Positions 16,849-24,841 of a stretch of DNA of 64,000 nt are shown here, one piece after another. The stretch covers positions 39,866 through 103,865 of the forward strand of contig CALUUT010000022.1 of the NCBI GenBank assembly GCA_944324045.1. Direction: 5' to 3'. The notes beneath the pieces were generated by a model. It did no database searches and had not been told where the DNA came from. It worked only from the letters and a program-made list of their open reading frames with translations. The DNA is from an uncultured Desulfovibrionaceae bacterium. GTDB taxonomy: Bacteria > Desulfobacterota > Desulfovibrionia > Desulfovibrionales > Desulfovibrionaceae. Positions within the stretch are counted from its first letter, which is position 1; each line of letters opens with the position of its first letter. The position numbers and the translations under genes were made by a program.

Positions 16849-18144
16849 ATGCCCAATGTCCGTTCGACATACAGCGACGGCGTCCATTTTTATGGTTTCC
16901 ATACGCCTATTGAGCTTTTAAAACAATTTGGCAGTCCTCTCTATGTTTATAATGAAAACATACTGCGGCGGCGTTGCGCGGAACTGCGAAAGTTGTGCGC
17001 GCATCCTGGCTTTAGCGTAAATTATTCCACCAAGGCGAATGCAAATCCTGCGCTTTTGCGGATAATCCGCGAAGAAGGGCTTGTGGTGGACGCCATGTCG
17101 CCCGGAGAGCTGCATATGGTCCAGGATTGGGCCGGATTTTCTTCTGAAGAGATATTATATGTATGCAACAATGTTTCTGCCGACGAGTTGCGCAATGCGG
17201 TTGACCGGGGCGTGCTTGTCAGCGTGGATTCGCTTTCGCAGCTTGAACTTTTGGGCGGCGTGGCTCCAGGCGGAGAAGCCGTTGTGCGTCTGAATCCGGG
17301 GATTGGCGCCGGGCATCACCAAAAAGTCGTGACCGGCGGCAAGGAGAGCAAATTCGGGGTTTCCCTGGAAGATATTCCTGAACTGCGCCGTATCCTGGAG
17401 CGGTATGACCTGAAGCTGGTCGGCGTCAACCAGCATATTGGCTCGCTTTTTATGCGTCCTGATGAATATCTGGCGGCAGTTGATGTTGTGCTGCATGTGG
17501 TTGAGACGGAGTTTATGGGGGCCTGCGCCTGCCCGCGTTCGCAGATGCGGCTTATTGATTTTGGCGGCGGCTTTGGTATTCCGTACCGGAAATATGCAGG
17601 CGAAGCCCGTCTGGATCTGGCTGAACTTGGAGTAAGGCTTGATGAGAAATTGCGGGCGTTCAGCGCCAGGACCGGGTATGCGGGGCGCTTTCTGGTTGAG
17701 CCTGGGCGCTATGTTGTGGCGGAGTGCGGGGCGGTGTTAAGCTGGGTTAATGCCGTGAAGCAAAATGGCGTCAAACGGTTTGTGGGAACGGATATCGGCT
17801 TTAATGTGCTTGCGCGTCCCATGTTGTATGATTCTTTTCACGATATCGAAATTTTCAGGGAGAACGGCGCTCCTGATGATCAATTGATGCCGCAAACTGT
17901 TGTGGGCAACATCTGCGAAAGCGGCGATATCCTTGCGCGCGAGCGGGAACTTCCGGAACTGCGGGAAGGGGATGCGCTGGCCATGCTGGATGCCGGGGCA
18001 TATGGCTTCACCATGGCCTCCACATACAATCAGCGTTTGCGGCCGGCTGAAGTTCTTATTGGCGCTGACGGTTCTGCGCGCTTAATCCGCCGGCGTGAGA
18101 CGCTTGAGGATTTGACCGTATGTTTCCCGGATGAACGGGCATAG
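16849..18144 (+). CDS. lysA: Diaminopimelate decarboxylase
   Basis: LysA removes CO2 from meso-diaminopimelate to give lysine, using pyridoxal phosphate. The 431-residue length is normal. The PLP lysine lies in NYSTKANANP, followed by the alanine-racemase-type barrel with the HIGS motif in VNQHIGSLF, the phosphate-binding glycine run DFGGGFG, and a C-terminal beta domain with CESGD and DAGAYGFTM, the substrate-contacting signature of LysA. A related ornithine or carboxynorspermidine decarboxylase is less likely given the CESGD motif. It is co-transcribed with the TrmB-like gene and ends in a strong terminator. Confidence 0.93.
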   Translation: MPNVRSTYSDGVHFYGFHTPIELLKQFGSPLYVYNENILRRRCAELRKLCAHPGFSVNYSTKANANPALLRIIREEGLVVDAMSPGELHMVQDWAGFSSEEILYVCNNVSADELRNAVDRGVLVSVDSLSQLELLGGVAPGGEAVVRLNPGIGAGHHQKVVTGGKESKFGVSLEDIPELRRILERYDLKLVGVNQHIGSLFMRPDEYLAAVDVVLHVVETEFMGACACPRSQMRLIDFGGGFGIPYRKYAGEARLDLAELGVRLDEKLRAFSARTGYAGRFLVEPGRYVVAECGAVLSWVNAVKQNGVKRFVGTDIGFNVLARPMLYDSFHDIEIFRENGAPDDQLMPQTVVGNICESGDILARERELPELREGDALAMLDAGAYGFTMASTYNQRLRPAEVLIGADGSARLIRRRETLEDLTVCFPDERA

Positions 18145-18183
18145 AGCTGGCCATATTCATATACTACATGATATCGTAAACAG

Positions 18184-18216
18184 GCCGCTTGCGTCATTGT
18201 CGCAGGCGGCTTTTTT
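18184..18216 (+). terminator. Intrinsic terminator of lysA
   Basis: GCCGCTTGCG (18184-18193) pairs with CGCAGGCGGC (18201-18210), a 10-base-pair stem with one G-T pair and a 7-base loop, followed by six T residues. Confidence 0.88.
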
Positions 18217-18252
18217 GCGATGCGGGCGCATTGGCTTGGCGCTGTGATTGGG

Positions 18253-18660
18253 TCAGGCTTTTGTCCGCTCAATATGTTTTTTTATTGCCTCAAAACTTTC
18301 CGTACTGAGCACATGCTCAATTCTGCATGCATCTTCCACGGCCACTTCCGGCGTCACGCCCAACTCCGTCAGCCATGAGGACAGAAGGTTATGGCGCTCG
18401 TAAATACGTGTCGCAATATCGCGTCCTGATTCCGTCAATGTGATGTGCCCTTGAGGAGAGACCATGATATGATTGCTCTGCCGCAATTTTTTCATAGCCA
18501 CGCTGACGCTTGATTTTTTAAATTTCAGTTCTGTTGCAATATCTACAGAACGGACAACAGCGGAGCTTTTGCTCAAAATCAAAATGGCTTCCAGATAATT
18601 TTCAGAAGATTCATTTGTGTTCATAGTAGGTTGCGCCTGTATCGCCGTTTTTTTGTCCAT
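18253..18660 (-). CDS. DtxR/MntR-family metal-dependent repressor
   Basis: The 135-residue protein has an N-terminal winged helix (about residues 16-75, ENYLEAILIL and KKSSVSVAMKKL) and the DtxR metal-binding/dimerisation domain with H90 and the signature DACRIEHVLS (C112, E115, H116). The Cys in that motif is the DtxR/iron type rather than the classic MntR pattern. It lacks the C-terminal SH3-like domain, as short family members do. It is divergent from the large feo operon, so it probably represses iron uptake when Fe(II) is plentiful; manganese cannot be ruled out. An alternative start at 18624 would remove 12 residues. Confidence 0.88.
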   Translation of the reverse strand: MDKKTAIQAQPTMNTNESSENYLEAILILSKSSAVVRSVDIATELKFKKSSVSVAMKKLRQSNHIMVSPQGHITLTESGRDIATRIYERHNLLSSWLTELGVTPEVAVEDACRIEHVLSTESFEAIKKHIERTKA

Positions 18661-18767
18661 ACCTTCTCATGCTGACTGTTTCGGCGTAATTCATGCCTGA
18701 TGCTTATAGCCCATGGACGCAAGCGCGGCAAACGATCTTTAGTGCTGAAAAATTGCTAAAAAAGTTC

Positions 18768-18800
18768 TTGATAGCTAATAACAGTTAGAGTAGACTAACT
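18768..18800 (+). promoter_or_regulatory. Promoter and candidate metal-repressor operator of the second feo operon
   Basis: TTGATA (18768-18773), a 17-base spacer and TAGACT (18791-18796) form a likely promoter. The inverted repeat AGTTAG-AGTAGA-CTAACT (18783-18800) covers the -10 box. Its TTAG/CTAA half-sites resemble those of DtxR-family boxes. With a DtxR-type gene divergent next door this is a natural repressor site. The rest of the 18661-18861 spacer shows nothing else clear. Confidence 0.5.
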
Positions 18801-18861
18801 CCCTGGAAATAAATATGAAAAAGACAATCAATTTCAATTGCATAATAAAAGAAGGTGAATC

Positions 18862-19074
18862 ATGCTGCCGCTGACAATGGCCACTATCGGAGAGGTGAAT
18901 GTAATCCGAAGGGTGAACGGAAATGGGGAAACCAAACGATTTCTGGAAAACCTCGGGTTTGTCATTGGAGCTGAAATTACGGTGCTCTCGGCGATTGGAG
19001 GAAATGTGATTGTTTGCGTCAAGGATTCCAGAGTTGCGATCAACGCGGATATGGCGCGGCATATAATGGTTTGA
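18862..19074 (+). CDS. feoA: FeoA domain protein, first of two in the second feo operon
   Basis: The 70-residue protein is a single FeoA SH3-like domain: TMATIGEVNVIRRVNGNG, FLENLGFVIGAEI and the last strands GNVIVCVKDSRVAINADMARHI. The last strands carry no RG(Y/F) motif as in transporter-linked FeoA, so it may be a separate type that pairs with the next FeoA. A ribosome-binding site AAGAAGGTG precedes the ATG. It is the first gene after the candidate iron-responsive promoter. Confidence 0.88.
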   Translation: MLPLTMATIGEVNVIRRVNGNGETKRFLENLGFVIGAEITVLSAIGGNVIVCVKDSRVAINADMARHIMV

Positions 19075-19121
19075 TGCCCGCTCTTCGCGTTATATAATGA
19101 GTTTAAAAAAGAGAGGGATAC

Positions 19122-19346
19122 ATGACCTTGGGTGAAGCGGAAGTCGGAAGTACTGTTGTTGTAACCAAGATTGATGGAGATGGGGCGTACAGGCGCCGGC
19201 TCATGGATATGGGAATTACAAAAGGAACCGAGTTGTTTATCAGAAAAGTGGCTCCTCTTGGAGATCCTGTGGAGATTACGGTGCGAGGCTATGAGCTTTC
19301 TGTGCGAAAGAATGATGCCCAGTGCGTGCAGGTCAATGTGAGATAA
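19122..19346 (+). CDS. feoA: FeoA domain protein, second of two in the second feo operon
   Basis: The 74-residue protein is a canonical FeoA domain: TLGEAEVGSTVVVTKI, YRRRLMDMGITKGTELF, then the paired strands DPVEITVRGYELSVRKNDAQCV. It lies 47 bases after the other FeoA and 31 bases before feoB. FeoA domains bind the FeoB GTPase region and are needed for Fe(II) uptake. Two distinct FeoA proteins before one FeoB is a known arrangement in several anaerobes, but the division of labour is not settled. Confidence 0.92.
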   Translation: MTLGEAEVGSTVVVTKIDGDGAYRRRLMDMGITKGTELFIRKVAPLGDPVEITVRGYELSVRKNDAQCVQVNVR

Positions 19347-19377
19347 GGCTGTATAAAAGCTCTAGGAGGATAAGGGA

Positions 19378-21561
19378 GTGGCTATAAAAATTGCGCTTGC
19401 CGGAAACCCGAATTGTGGCAAGACCACCATGTTTAACGCGCTGACTGGGGCCAACCAGTATGTTGGAAACTGGCCGGGCGTTACTGTGGAGAAAAAAGAA
19501 GGCAAATTAAGGGGCAAAAGAAAGAATGACAATATTATTGTCACGGACCTTCCGGGCATTTATTCCCTTTCGCCTTATACCCTGGAAGAGGTTGTCAGTC
19601 GTGATTATTTATTGAAAGAGAATCCCGATGTCATTATCAATTTGGTTGATGCAACCAATATTGAAAGAAATCTGTATCTGTCGACGCAGTTGATTGAGAC
19701 GGGGATTCCGGTCGTTATAGCCTTGAATATGGCGGATCTGCTTGCAAAAAGAGGGATTAAAATAGATGTTCAACGCCTTTCCATGCTTTTGAACTGTCCG
19801 ATAATCGAGACGTCCGCTTTGAAACAGAGCGGCCTTGATGCCTTGATTGATGAGGCCGTTCGGGTTGCAAACAAGGAAAGCGTGGATTTGCCGAGAGAAA
19901 TTTTTTCAAAAAAGATGGAAAAGGCCATTGAGGAAGTAAAGGGCGTTCTTCCTGAAGCCGTCACGGAAGATAAAAAAAGATGGTATGCCGTCAAATTCCT
20001 TGAAAATGACAGCAAGGTTGTGGAAAGCATGGCGCTTTCCGCTGCCGGAAAAGATTGCGTCGCAAAACAGAGAGAGGACTTGGAAAAAGACTGCGACAGC
20101 GACATGGAAAGCATTGTAACTGATGAACGATATCAGTTCATACAGAAAATTGTCGGTACAACTGTAAAAAAAGGACATGAAAAATTAACGGCATCGGATA
20201 AAATAGACCAGATAGTAACAAACCGTATATTGGGCATTCCCATCTTTATTATAGTCATGTTTGTTGTATACTATATATCGGTTACAACAATAGGCACTAT
20301 AGTAACAGACTGGACCAATGATACTTTTGTCGGAGCCATTCAAGAGGCGGTGGGCGGTTTTCTCGGCAGTATCGGGACGAGCGACGCTATTCAGAGCCTT
20401 GTGGTTGACGGCATTATCGGCGGCGTGGGGGCTGTGCTCGGATTTGTTCCCCAGATGGCGATTTTATTCCTTTTCCTGTCGCTTCTGGAAGATTGCGGGT
20501 ACATGGTGCGCATCGCATTCGTCATGGACCGTGTTTTCAGGCACTTTGGATTATCCGGCAAAAGCTTCATTCCTCTTTTGATTTCTTCCGGATGCGGCAT
20601 ACCGGGAATCATGGCGTCGCGGACCATTGAGCAGGACAACGATCGGCGTTTGACCATTATGACCGCCACCTTTATTCCGTGCGGCGCAAAACTTCCGGTT
20701 ATCGCCCTGATGGGCGGCGTGATGACAAGCTATGCCACCGGCAGTTACGAAGTCGGCGGATTGATGGCGCCTGTCATGTATTTCCTTGGAATTGTGGCTG
20801 TGCTTGTTTCCGCCATAATTTTGAAGAAAACTAAGCCGTTCTCAGGAAAACCGGCCCCATTTGTCATGGAACTGCCCCAGTATCATATTCCGTCCGCACG
20901 GACCGTGCTCCTTCATGTGTGGGAGAGATTAAAGGGCTTTATCATCAAGGCCGGAACGATTCTGTTCTTGGCTTGCGTCGTCATGTGGTTCCTTAGCGGA
21001 TTTGGATTCACCGAAAGCGGCTTTGGCCTTGTGGAAGACAGCGCCGACAGTCTTCTGGCTGTAATCGGCGGATTTATCGCGCCTATCTTTATTCCGCTTG
21101 GTTTCGGCGAATGGCAGCCGGTCGCCGCGTCTCTTTCGGGATTTACTGCAAAAGAGGCCATTGTATCCACCATGGGCGTCTTGGCCAATGTGGCTGGCGA
21201 CACGGAAGATGCCGTGACCGTGGCCCAGGCTGTCCAGGTGTGGTTCCCAAGCTCCTTGGCCGCATTTACCTTCCTTCTGTTCAACTTGCTGGATTCTCCC
21301 TGTCTTGCGGCGGTCGCCACTATGGCGCAGCAGATGCAGTCCAGAAAGTGGTTTTGGTTTGCGATTTTGTTCCAGAATGTCTTTGCATATGTGGTTTGCC
21401 TGTGCATCTATCAGATAGGCTCTTTCCTGACCGGCGGCGGGTTCGACGTCGGAACGGTTTTCGGCATCGTGTTCGCCTTGCTGATTGTTTATCTGTTGTT
21501 CAGGCCGGATCCTTACAAACATAACAAGGTTTATTCAAAGCTGTCCGTACAGGTGGCTTGA
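19378..21561 (+). CDS. feoB: Ferrous iron transport protein B (second copy)
   Basis: The 727-residue transporter starts with GTG behind AGGAGGATAAGGGAG. The GTPase domain carries G1 GNPNCGKT, switch NWPGVTVEKKEG, G3 DLPGIYS and G4 NMAD. The helical region has a longer charged stretch (about residues 180-270) than the first FeoB. The membrane domain shows the two gate repeats, with SFIPLLISSGCG and FIPCGAKLPVIAL, and a final hydrophobic segment. It imports Fe(II). Its promoter overlaps a palindrome next to a DtxR-type repressor gene, so it is likely the iron-regulated system of the cell. Confidence 0.96.
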   Translation: MAIKIALAGNPNCGKTTMFNALTGANQYVGNWPGVTVEKKEGKLRGKRKNDNIIVTDLPGIYSLSPYTLEEVVSRDYLLKENPDVIINLVDATNIERNLYLSTQLIETGIPVVIALNMADLLAKRGIKIDVQRLSMLLNCPIIETSALKQSGLDALIDEAVRVANKESVDLPREIFSKKMEKAIEEVKGVLPEAVTEDKKRWYAVKFLENDSKVVESMALSAAGKDCVAKQREDLEKDCDSDMESIVTDERYQFIQKIVGTTVKKGHEKLTASDKIDQIVTNRILGIPIFIIVMFVVYYISVTTIGTIVTDWTNDTFVGAIQEAVGGFLGSIGTSDAIQSLVVDGIIGGVGAVLGFVPQMAILFLFLSLLEDCGYMVRIAFVMDRVFRHFGLSGKSFIPLLISSGCGIPGIMASRTIEQDNDRRLTIMTATFIPCGAKLPVIALMGGVMTSYATGSYEVGGLMAPVMYFLGIVAVLVSAIILKKTKPFSGKPAPFVMELPQYHIPSARTVLLHVWERLKGFIIKAGTILFLACVVMWFLSGFGFTESGFGLVEDSADSLLAVIGGFIAPIFIPLGFGEWQPVAASLSGFTAKEAIVSTMGVLANVAGDTEDAVTVAQAVQVWFPSSLAAFTFLLFNLLDSPCLAAVATMAQQMQSRKWFWFAILFQNVFAYVVCLCIYQIGSFLTGGGFDVGTVFGIVFALLIVYLLFRPDPYKHNKVYSKLSVQVA

Positions 21562-21573
21562 TAGGATACATAG

Positions 21574-21604
21574 GGTGAAGCCGGATGCCATATCCGGCTT
21601 CACC
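21574..21604 (+). promoter_or_regulatory. Perfect 13-base-pair hairpin after feoB
   Basis: GGTGAAGCCGGAT (21574-21586) and ATCCGGCTTCACC (21592-21604) pair fully around GCCAT. No T-run follows and the next gene starts 20 bases later, so it more likely sets relative mRNA levels or stability inside the feo operon than ends transcription. Confidence 0.6.
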
Positions 21605-21624
21605 TGCAAAAAAGGGGCTTGGAA

Positions 21625-21801
21625 ATGGTGGCGGATGCTGTTGTTTTGACGTTGATCATTGGATATTGCGTATTTTTTTTGGCGCGCAGATACAAAAAGG
21701 CAAAGAATGCCGCCAAACAGGGTTGCCCTGGACGCTGCGCAGGGTGCTGCGGGTGCGGAAACGCACTGTACAGTGAGATATTTAAGGAAAAACGGAGCTG
21801 A
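21625..21801 (+). CDS. FeoB-associated Cys-rich membrane protein
   Basis: The 58-residue protein has one N-terminal membrane helix (ADAVVLTLIIGYCVFFLA), a basic stretch, and a Cys-rich tail CPGRCAGCCGCGNAL. This is the layout of the small FeoB-associated Cys-rich membrane protein family found after feoB in many anaerobes. The cysteines could bind iron or another metal at the cytoplasmic mouth of FeoB; this is inference. The ATG at 21625 follows AAAGGGG; an in-frame TTG six bases earlier is less likely. It lies just after a strong hairpin. Confidence 0.85.
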   Translation: MVADAVVLTLIIGYCVFFLARRYKKAKNAAKQGCPGRCAGCCGCGNALYSEIFKEKRS

Positions 21802-21806
21802 AGTCT

Positions 21807-21953
21807 ATGGGGGATTCGACCGGCTCGATGTTTTATGCTTTTCTGGTTTTTATTTTATTATATGTTGTGGGCATGATTCTGTATCAGGGATATTCGTTTA
21901 TCAAAAAAAGGCGGGGAAACAGGAAAAGCCGTCATACCGATATGAAGCGTTGA
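21807..21953 (+). CDS. Small single-helix membrane protein in the feo operon
   Basis: A 48-codon gene runs from ATG at 21807 to TGA at 21951-21953, five bases after the previous gene, with GGAG 9 bases upstream. The product has one membrane helix (FYAFLVFILLYVVGMILY) and a strongly basic tail (KKRRGNRKSR). I do not recognise a family. Tight packing between two feo accessory genes and a correct ribosome-binding site argue that it is real. It may bind FeoB in the membrane. Confidence 0.6.
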   Translation: MGDSTGSMFYAFLVFILLYVVGMILYQGYSFIKKRRGNRKSRHTDMKR

Positions 21954-21963
21954 GAGAAGAACT

Positions 21964-22332
21964 ATGGCTGATATTATTATTGTTCTTGTGGTTGCCGTCT
22001 TGCTTGGATTGGCGTTGAGGGGAACCATCAAACATTTTAAAGGGGAAGGCGGCTGCTGCGGCAAAGGCGCTTGCGACAGCCAGGCAAAAAAGGAAAAGAA
22101 GGAACTGACTCATCCTGTTCTTGGGAAAAAGAGTATTCGCATAGCCGGCATGCATTGTGAGCGCTGCGTGCGGAACCTCACCCGTGCAATCAACAAAATC
22201 GAAGGCGCTTCTGCAAAGGTCAGTTTGAAAGAAGAACGGGCCGTAGTTTTCTACGACAGGCCTCTGGATGACGCGCAACTTCGTCAGGCGGTGGAAGCTG
22301 CCGGGTTTCAGGTGCTGTCCATTGAATCGTAG
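21964..22332 (+). CDS. Membrane-anchored heavy-metal-associated (HMA) domain protein
   Basis: The 122-residue protein has an N-terminal membrane helix (about residues 3-20), a short Cys-containing linker (GGCCGKGACDS) and a C-terminal HMA ferredoxin-like domain from about residue 55 with the metal site GMHCERC (C65, C68). HMA domains usually carry Cu(I) or other soft metals. Here it closes the feo operon, 10 bases after the previous gene, and the linker cysteines echo the FeoB-associated protein. It may hand over metal next to FeoB, or be a copper chaperone that simply shares the operon. Confidence 0.8.
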   Translation: MADIIIVLVVAVLLGLALRGTIKHFKGEGGCCGKGACDSQAKKEKKELTHPVLGKKSIRIAGMHCERCVRNLTRAINKIEGASAKVSLKEERAVVFYDRPLDDAQLRQAVEAAGFQVLSIES

Positions 22333-22423
22333 AGGCGCTCTTCGTATTTGGAGAGCAATCAAAATTATAAACGTGATGGATTTCTGGGAAACACAAAAAA
22401 CTGCTAAAGCAGAAAAACCGTCC

Positions 22424-22443
22424 CGGCAGATGCCGTTTTTTTT
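22424..22443 (+). terminator. Weak terminator candidate after the feo operon
   Basis: CGGC-AGAT-GCCG followed by eight T residues lies 90 bases after the HMA gene. The stem has only four pairs, so support is modest. Nothing else was recognised in 22333-22723, where the open frames look random. Confidence 0.4.
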
Positions 22444-22723
22444 ACACACAGGAAAATGGATTGCGCTTTTTGAGAGGAACGCAGATTGCAACGAGGCTGG
22501 CGTGGATTCTTTGTTACGGCAGAGTCAACAGCCATGCACACGGCCTGTCGTCCGCCAGTGGGGCGAGCGCCACTGTAGAACTTCCTTAAAAATTCCGGCG
22601 TGCCGGGCGTTCAATCACAGAATTTCTCGTCGAATTTTCCATTGCGTTCCGCTTCTTAAGTGCATCATGTTTTTTGAGGGCACAGATCTTTGTCTGAGCA
22701 GGCATTCGGCGTTGCAATCAAAG

Positions 22724-22763
22724 AAAAAAACAGGGATTGGAACTTCGTCAATCCCTGTTTTTT
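22724..22763. terminator. Bidirectional intrinsic terminator between feo operon and EF-G paralogue
   Basis: CAGGGATTG (22731-22739) and CAATCCCTG (22749-22757) pair perfectly. There are six T residues on the plus side and an A-run (22724-22730) that gives seven T residues on the minus strand, so it can end both converging transcripts. Confidence 0.88.
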
Positions 22764-22783
22764 ATGTTGTGCGGCAGATACAG

Positions 22784-24841
22784 TTATTCGGCTGTATTTT
22801 TGCTCTCAGCCACTACTTTGTCCACAACAGGTTGCGGCGCTTCTTCGTAATGCGCAAGCTCCATGGTGAACACGCCCTGACCGCCGGTCATGGACCGCAG
22901 ATCGGGCGCATACCGGAGGATTTCGCTCATGGGCACATGCGCTTTGACTTCGGTCACGCCGGCCTGCGAGTCAGAGCCGAGCACCTTTCCGCGCCGGCTG
23001 GAAAGGTCGCCGATAACGTCTCCCATGTATTCATCCGGGATGGATACCGTCAGAAGCATGATGGGTTCAAGAAGAACCGGCTTGACTTTTTCCATGCCGT
23101 TTTTGAGAGCGAGCGAGCCGGCGATTTTAAAGGCCATTTCGGAAGAGTCCACGGTATGGTAGCTTCCGTCATACAGTTTGGCCTTGAAGTCGACCATGGG
23201 ATATCCGGCGAGGAAACCGCGCGCCGCCGCTTCCTGTATGCCCTTGTCCACGGCCGGAATGTACTGGCGCGGGATAGCGCCGCCGACAATGGCGTCTTCA
23301 AAAACATAGCCGCTGCCGCGTTTAAGGCCTTCCAGTTCAACCCAGCAATCGCCGAACTGTCCTCTTCCGCCGCTTTGCTTTTTATGTCGTCCCTGAACCT
23401 GGACTTTGCCCTTGAATGTTTCAAGGTAGGGAACCTTGGGAGTTTTAAGCAGAATATCGACCTTGGAGCGGCGTTTCGCCTTTTCTACAGCCTGCTCGAC
23501 ATGCAACTGTCCCATTCCATAGAGCAATATTTCGCCGGTGTCTTCGTTTCTGGAGAGTTTAAGACAGACGTCTTCATCCAGAAGGCGGTTGACCGCCGCG
23601 AAAACCTTGTCTTCATCGCCTTTTTCCTTGGCTGCAAGCGCAAAAGAAATAAGGTGCGGCGGCAGCGTGGGAGCAAGGAGTTTGAAGGGCGCCTTTTCAT
23701 CGGCAAGGGTATCCGCCGTGTGCGTATTTTTCAGCTTGGCTATGGCTACGATTGCGCCGGGTCCGATGGTATCCTTGCAGGGCGTTTGCGCTTTGCCGTT
23801 AAGATACAAAAGGGTGCCAAGGCGCTCGATTTCATTCGTGTTCATGTTTTTAAGGGCGCTGTCGCTGTTCACTGTTCCGGAAAGCACGCGCGCCACGCTC
23901 AGTTGACCGGTGAATGGATCAACCAAGGTTTTAAACACAAAGAGCGCCGGGGCCTCGTCAGGCGAACTCGCGCGCTCGCTGCCGTCGTCGCCCTGCCATG
24001 CGGCATGGTCAAGCGGCGAAGGGAACAATTCCTGGACAGCGTCAAGAATAAACGCGCCGCCCTTGTTGTCCAGGGATGCGGCGACAAGCACAGGAACAAG
24101 TTCCCGTTTAAGGACGCCGCTTTTCAGGGCCGTAGATATTTCTTCCGGTGAAAGCGAACCCTCTTCAAGATATTTTTCCATCAAAGCGTCGTCGCTTTCA
24201 GCGATATTTTCAATGGTAGTTTCGCGCATGACCGTGACGTCATCCGCCATATCCGCAGGCACAGGCGCTTCTGTGATTTTTCCGTCCTGGAAGAGATATG
24301 CCTTGTCGTTGAGTACATCCACAACGCCTTTGAATTCAGACTGTACGCCGATAGGCATGTACAAAAGAACCGGCTTTGCGTGCAAACCGGACGCGATGCT
24401 CTTGAACGCGGCCTCGAAATCCGCACGGTCGCGGTCGATTTTGTTGATGATCACCATGGCCGGCAGACCGGCGTCCGTAACGTTTTTCCAGAGCCGCCTG
24501 GTAAGGGGACGCACCCCGTCCACTGCGTCGATTACAAAAAGCGCAGCGTCCGTTCCGGTCAGAAGATAATTCAAATCTCCCACGAAATTGCCCGCGCCGG
24601 GCGTATCCATCAGAAAATGGCGGTTTCCCTTCCATTCAAACGTGGAAAATCCAGGCTGGGTGCTTCCCCGGCGTTTTATTTCTTCCGGTTCATAGTCGAG
24701 GACCGTTGTTCCGTCCTCAATTTTACCCAGGCGGTTGACGACGCCGGCCTGAAACAACAGCATCTCGGCCAGAGACGTTTTTCCGCACCCTCCAGTTCCA
24801 ACGAGCGCATAGGTGCGCTGGTTTTCAAAAGCCTTGGACAT
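22784..24841 (-). CDS. Elongation factor G-like GTPase (EF-G paralogue)
   Basis: The 685-residue protein has all EF-G domains: G domain with P-loop GTGGCGKT (about residue 16), DTPG and NKID; domain II; domains III to V with GMGQLHVEQAV, RGQFGDCWVELE and the C-terminal YMGDVIGDLSSRRGK. It resembles the EF-G-like group (often called FusA2) and departs from canonical EF-G: the usual GHVDHGKTT-type loop reads VGTGGCGKTSL, and the switch I region is short (RGSTQPGFSTF). It is not next to rpsL, rpsG or tuf. Its role may be accessory translocation, ribosome recycling or stress function. The ATG at 24841 follows GGGAG. Confidence 0.9.
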   Translation of the reverse strand: MSKAFENQRTYALVGTGGCGKTSLAEMLLFQAGVVNRLGKIEDGTTVLDYEPEEIKRRGSTQPGFSTFEWKGNRHFLMDTPGAGNFVGDLNYLLTGTDAALFVIDAVDGVRPLTRRLWKNVTDAGLPAMVIINKIDRDRADFEAAFKSIASGLHAKPVLLYMPIGVQSEFKGVVDVLNDKAYLFQDGKITEAPVPADMADDVTVMRETTIENIAESDDALMEKYLEEGSLSPEEISTALKSGVLKRELVPVLVAASLDNKGGAFILDAVQELFPSPLDHAAWQGDDGSERASSPDEAPALFVFKTLVDPFTGQLSVARVLSGTVNSDSALKNMNTNEIERLGTLLYLNGKAQTPCKDTIGPGAIVAIAKLKNTHTADTLADEKAPFKLLAPTLPPHLISFALAAKEKGDEDKVFAAVNRLLDEDVCLKLSRNEDTGEILLYGMGQLHVEQAVEKAKRRSKVDILLKTPKVPYLETFKGKVQVQGRHKKQSGGRGQFGDCWVELEGLKRGSGYVFEDAIVGGAIPRQYIPAVDKGIQEAAARGFLAGYPMVDFKAKLYDGSYHTVDSSEMAFKIAGSLALKNGMEKVKPVLLEPIMLLTVSIPDEYMGDVIGDLSSRRGKVLGSDSQAGVTEVKAHVPMSEILRYAPDLRSMTGGQGVFTMELAHYEEAPQPVVDKVVAESKNTAE

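Noticed and set aside
22268..24151. Long plus-strand open frame of 627 codons
   Set aside because: It lies mostly opposite the EF-G-like gene, whose protein motifs are unmistakable, and its product has no family features. It is an antisense shadow of a GC-rich gene.
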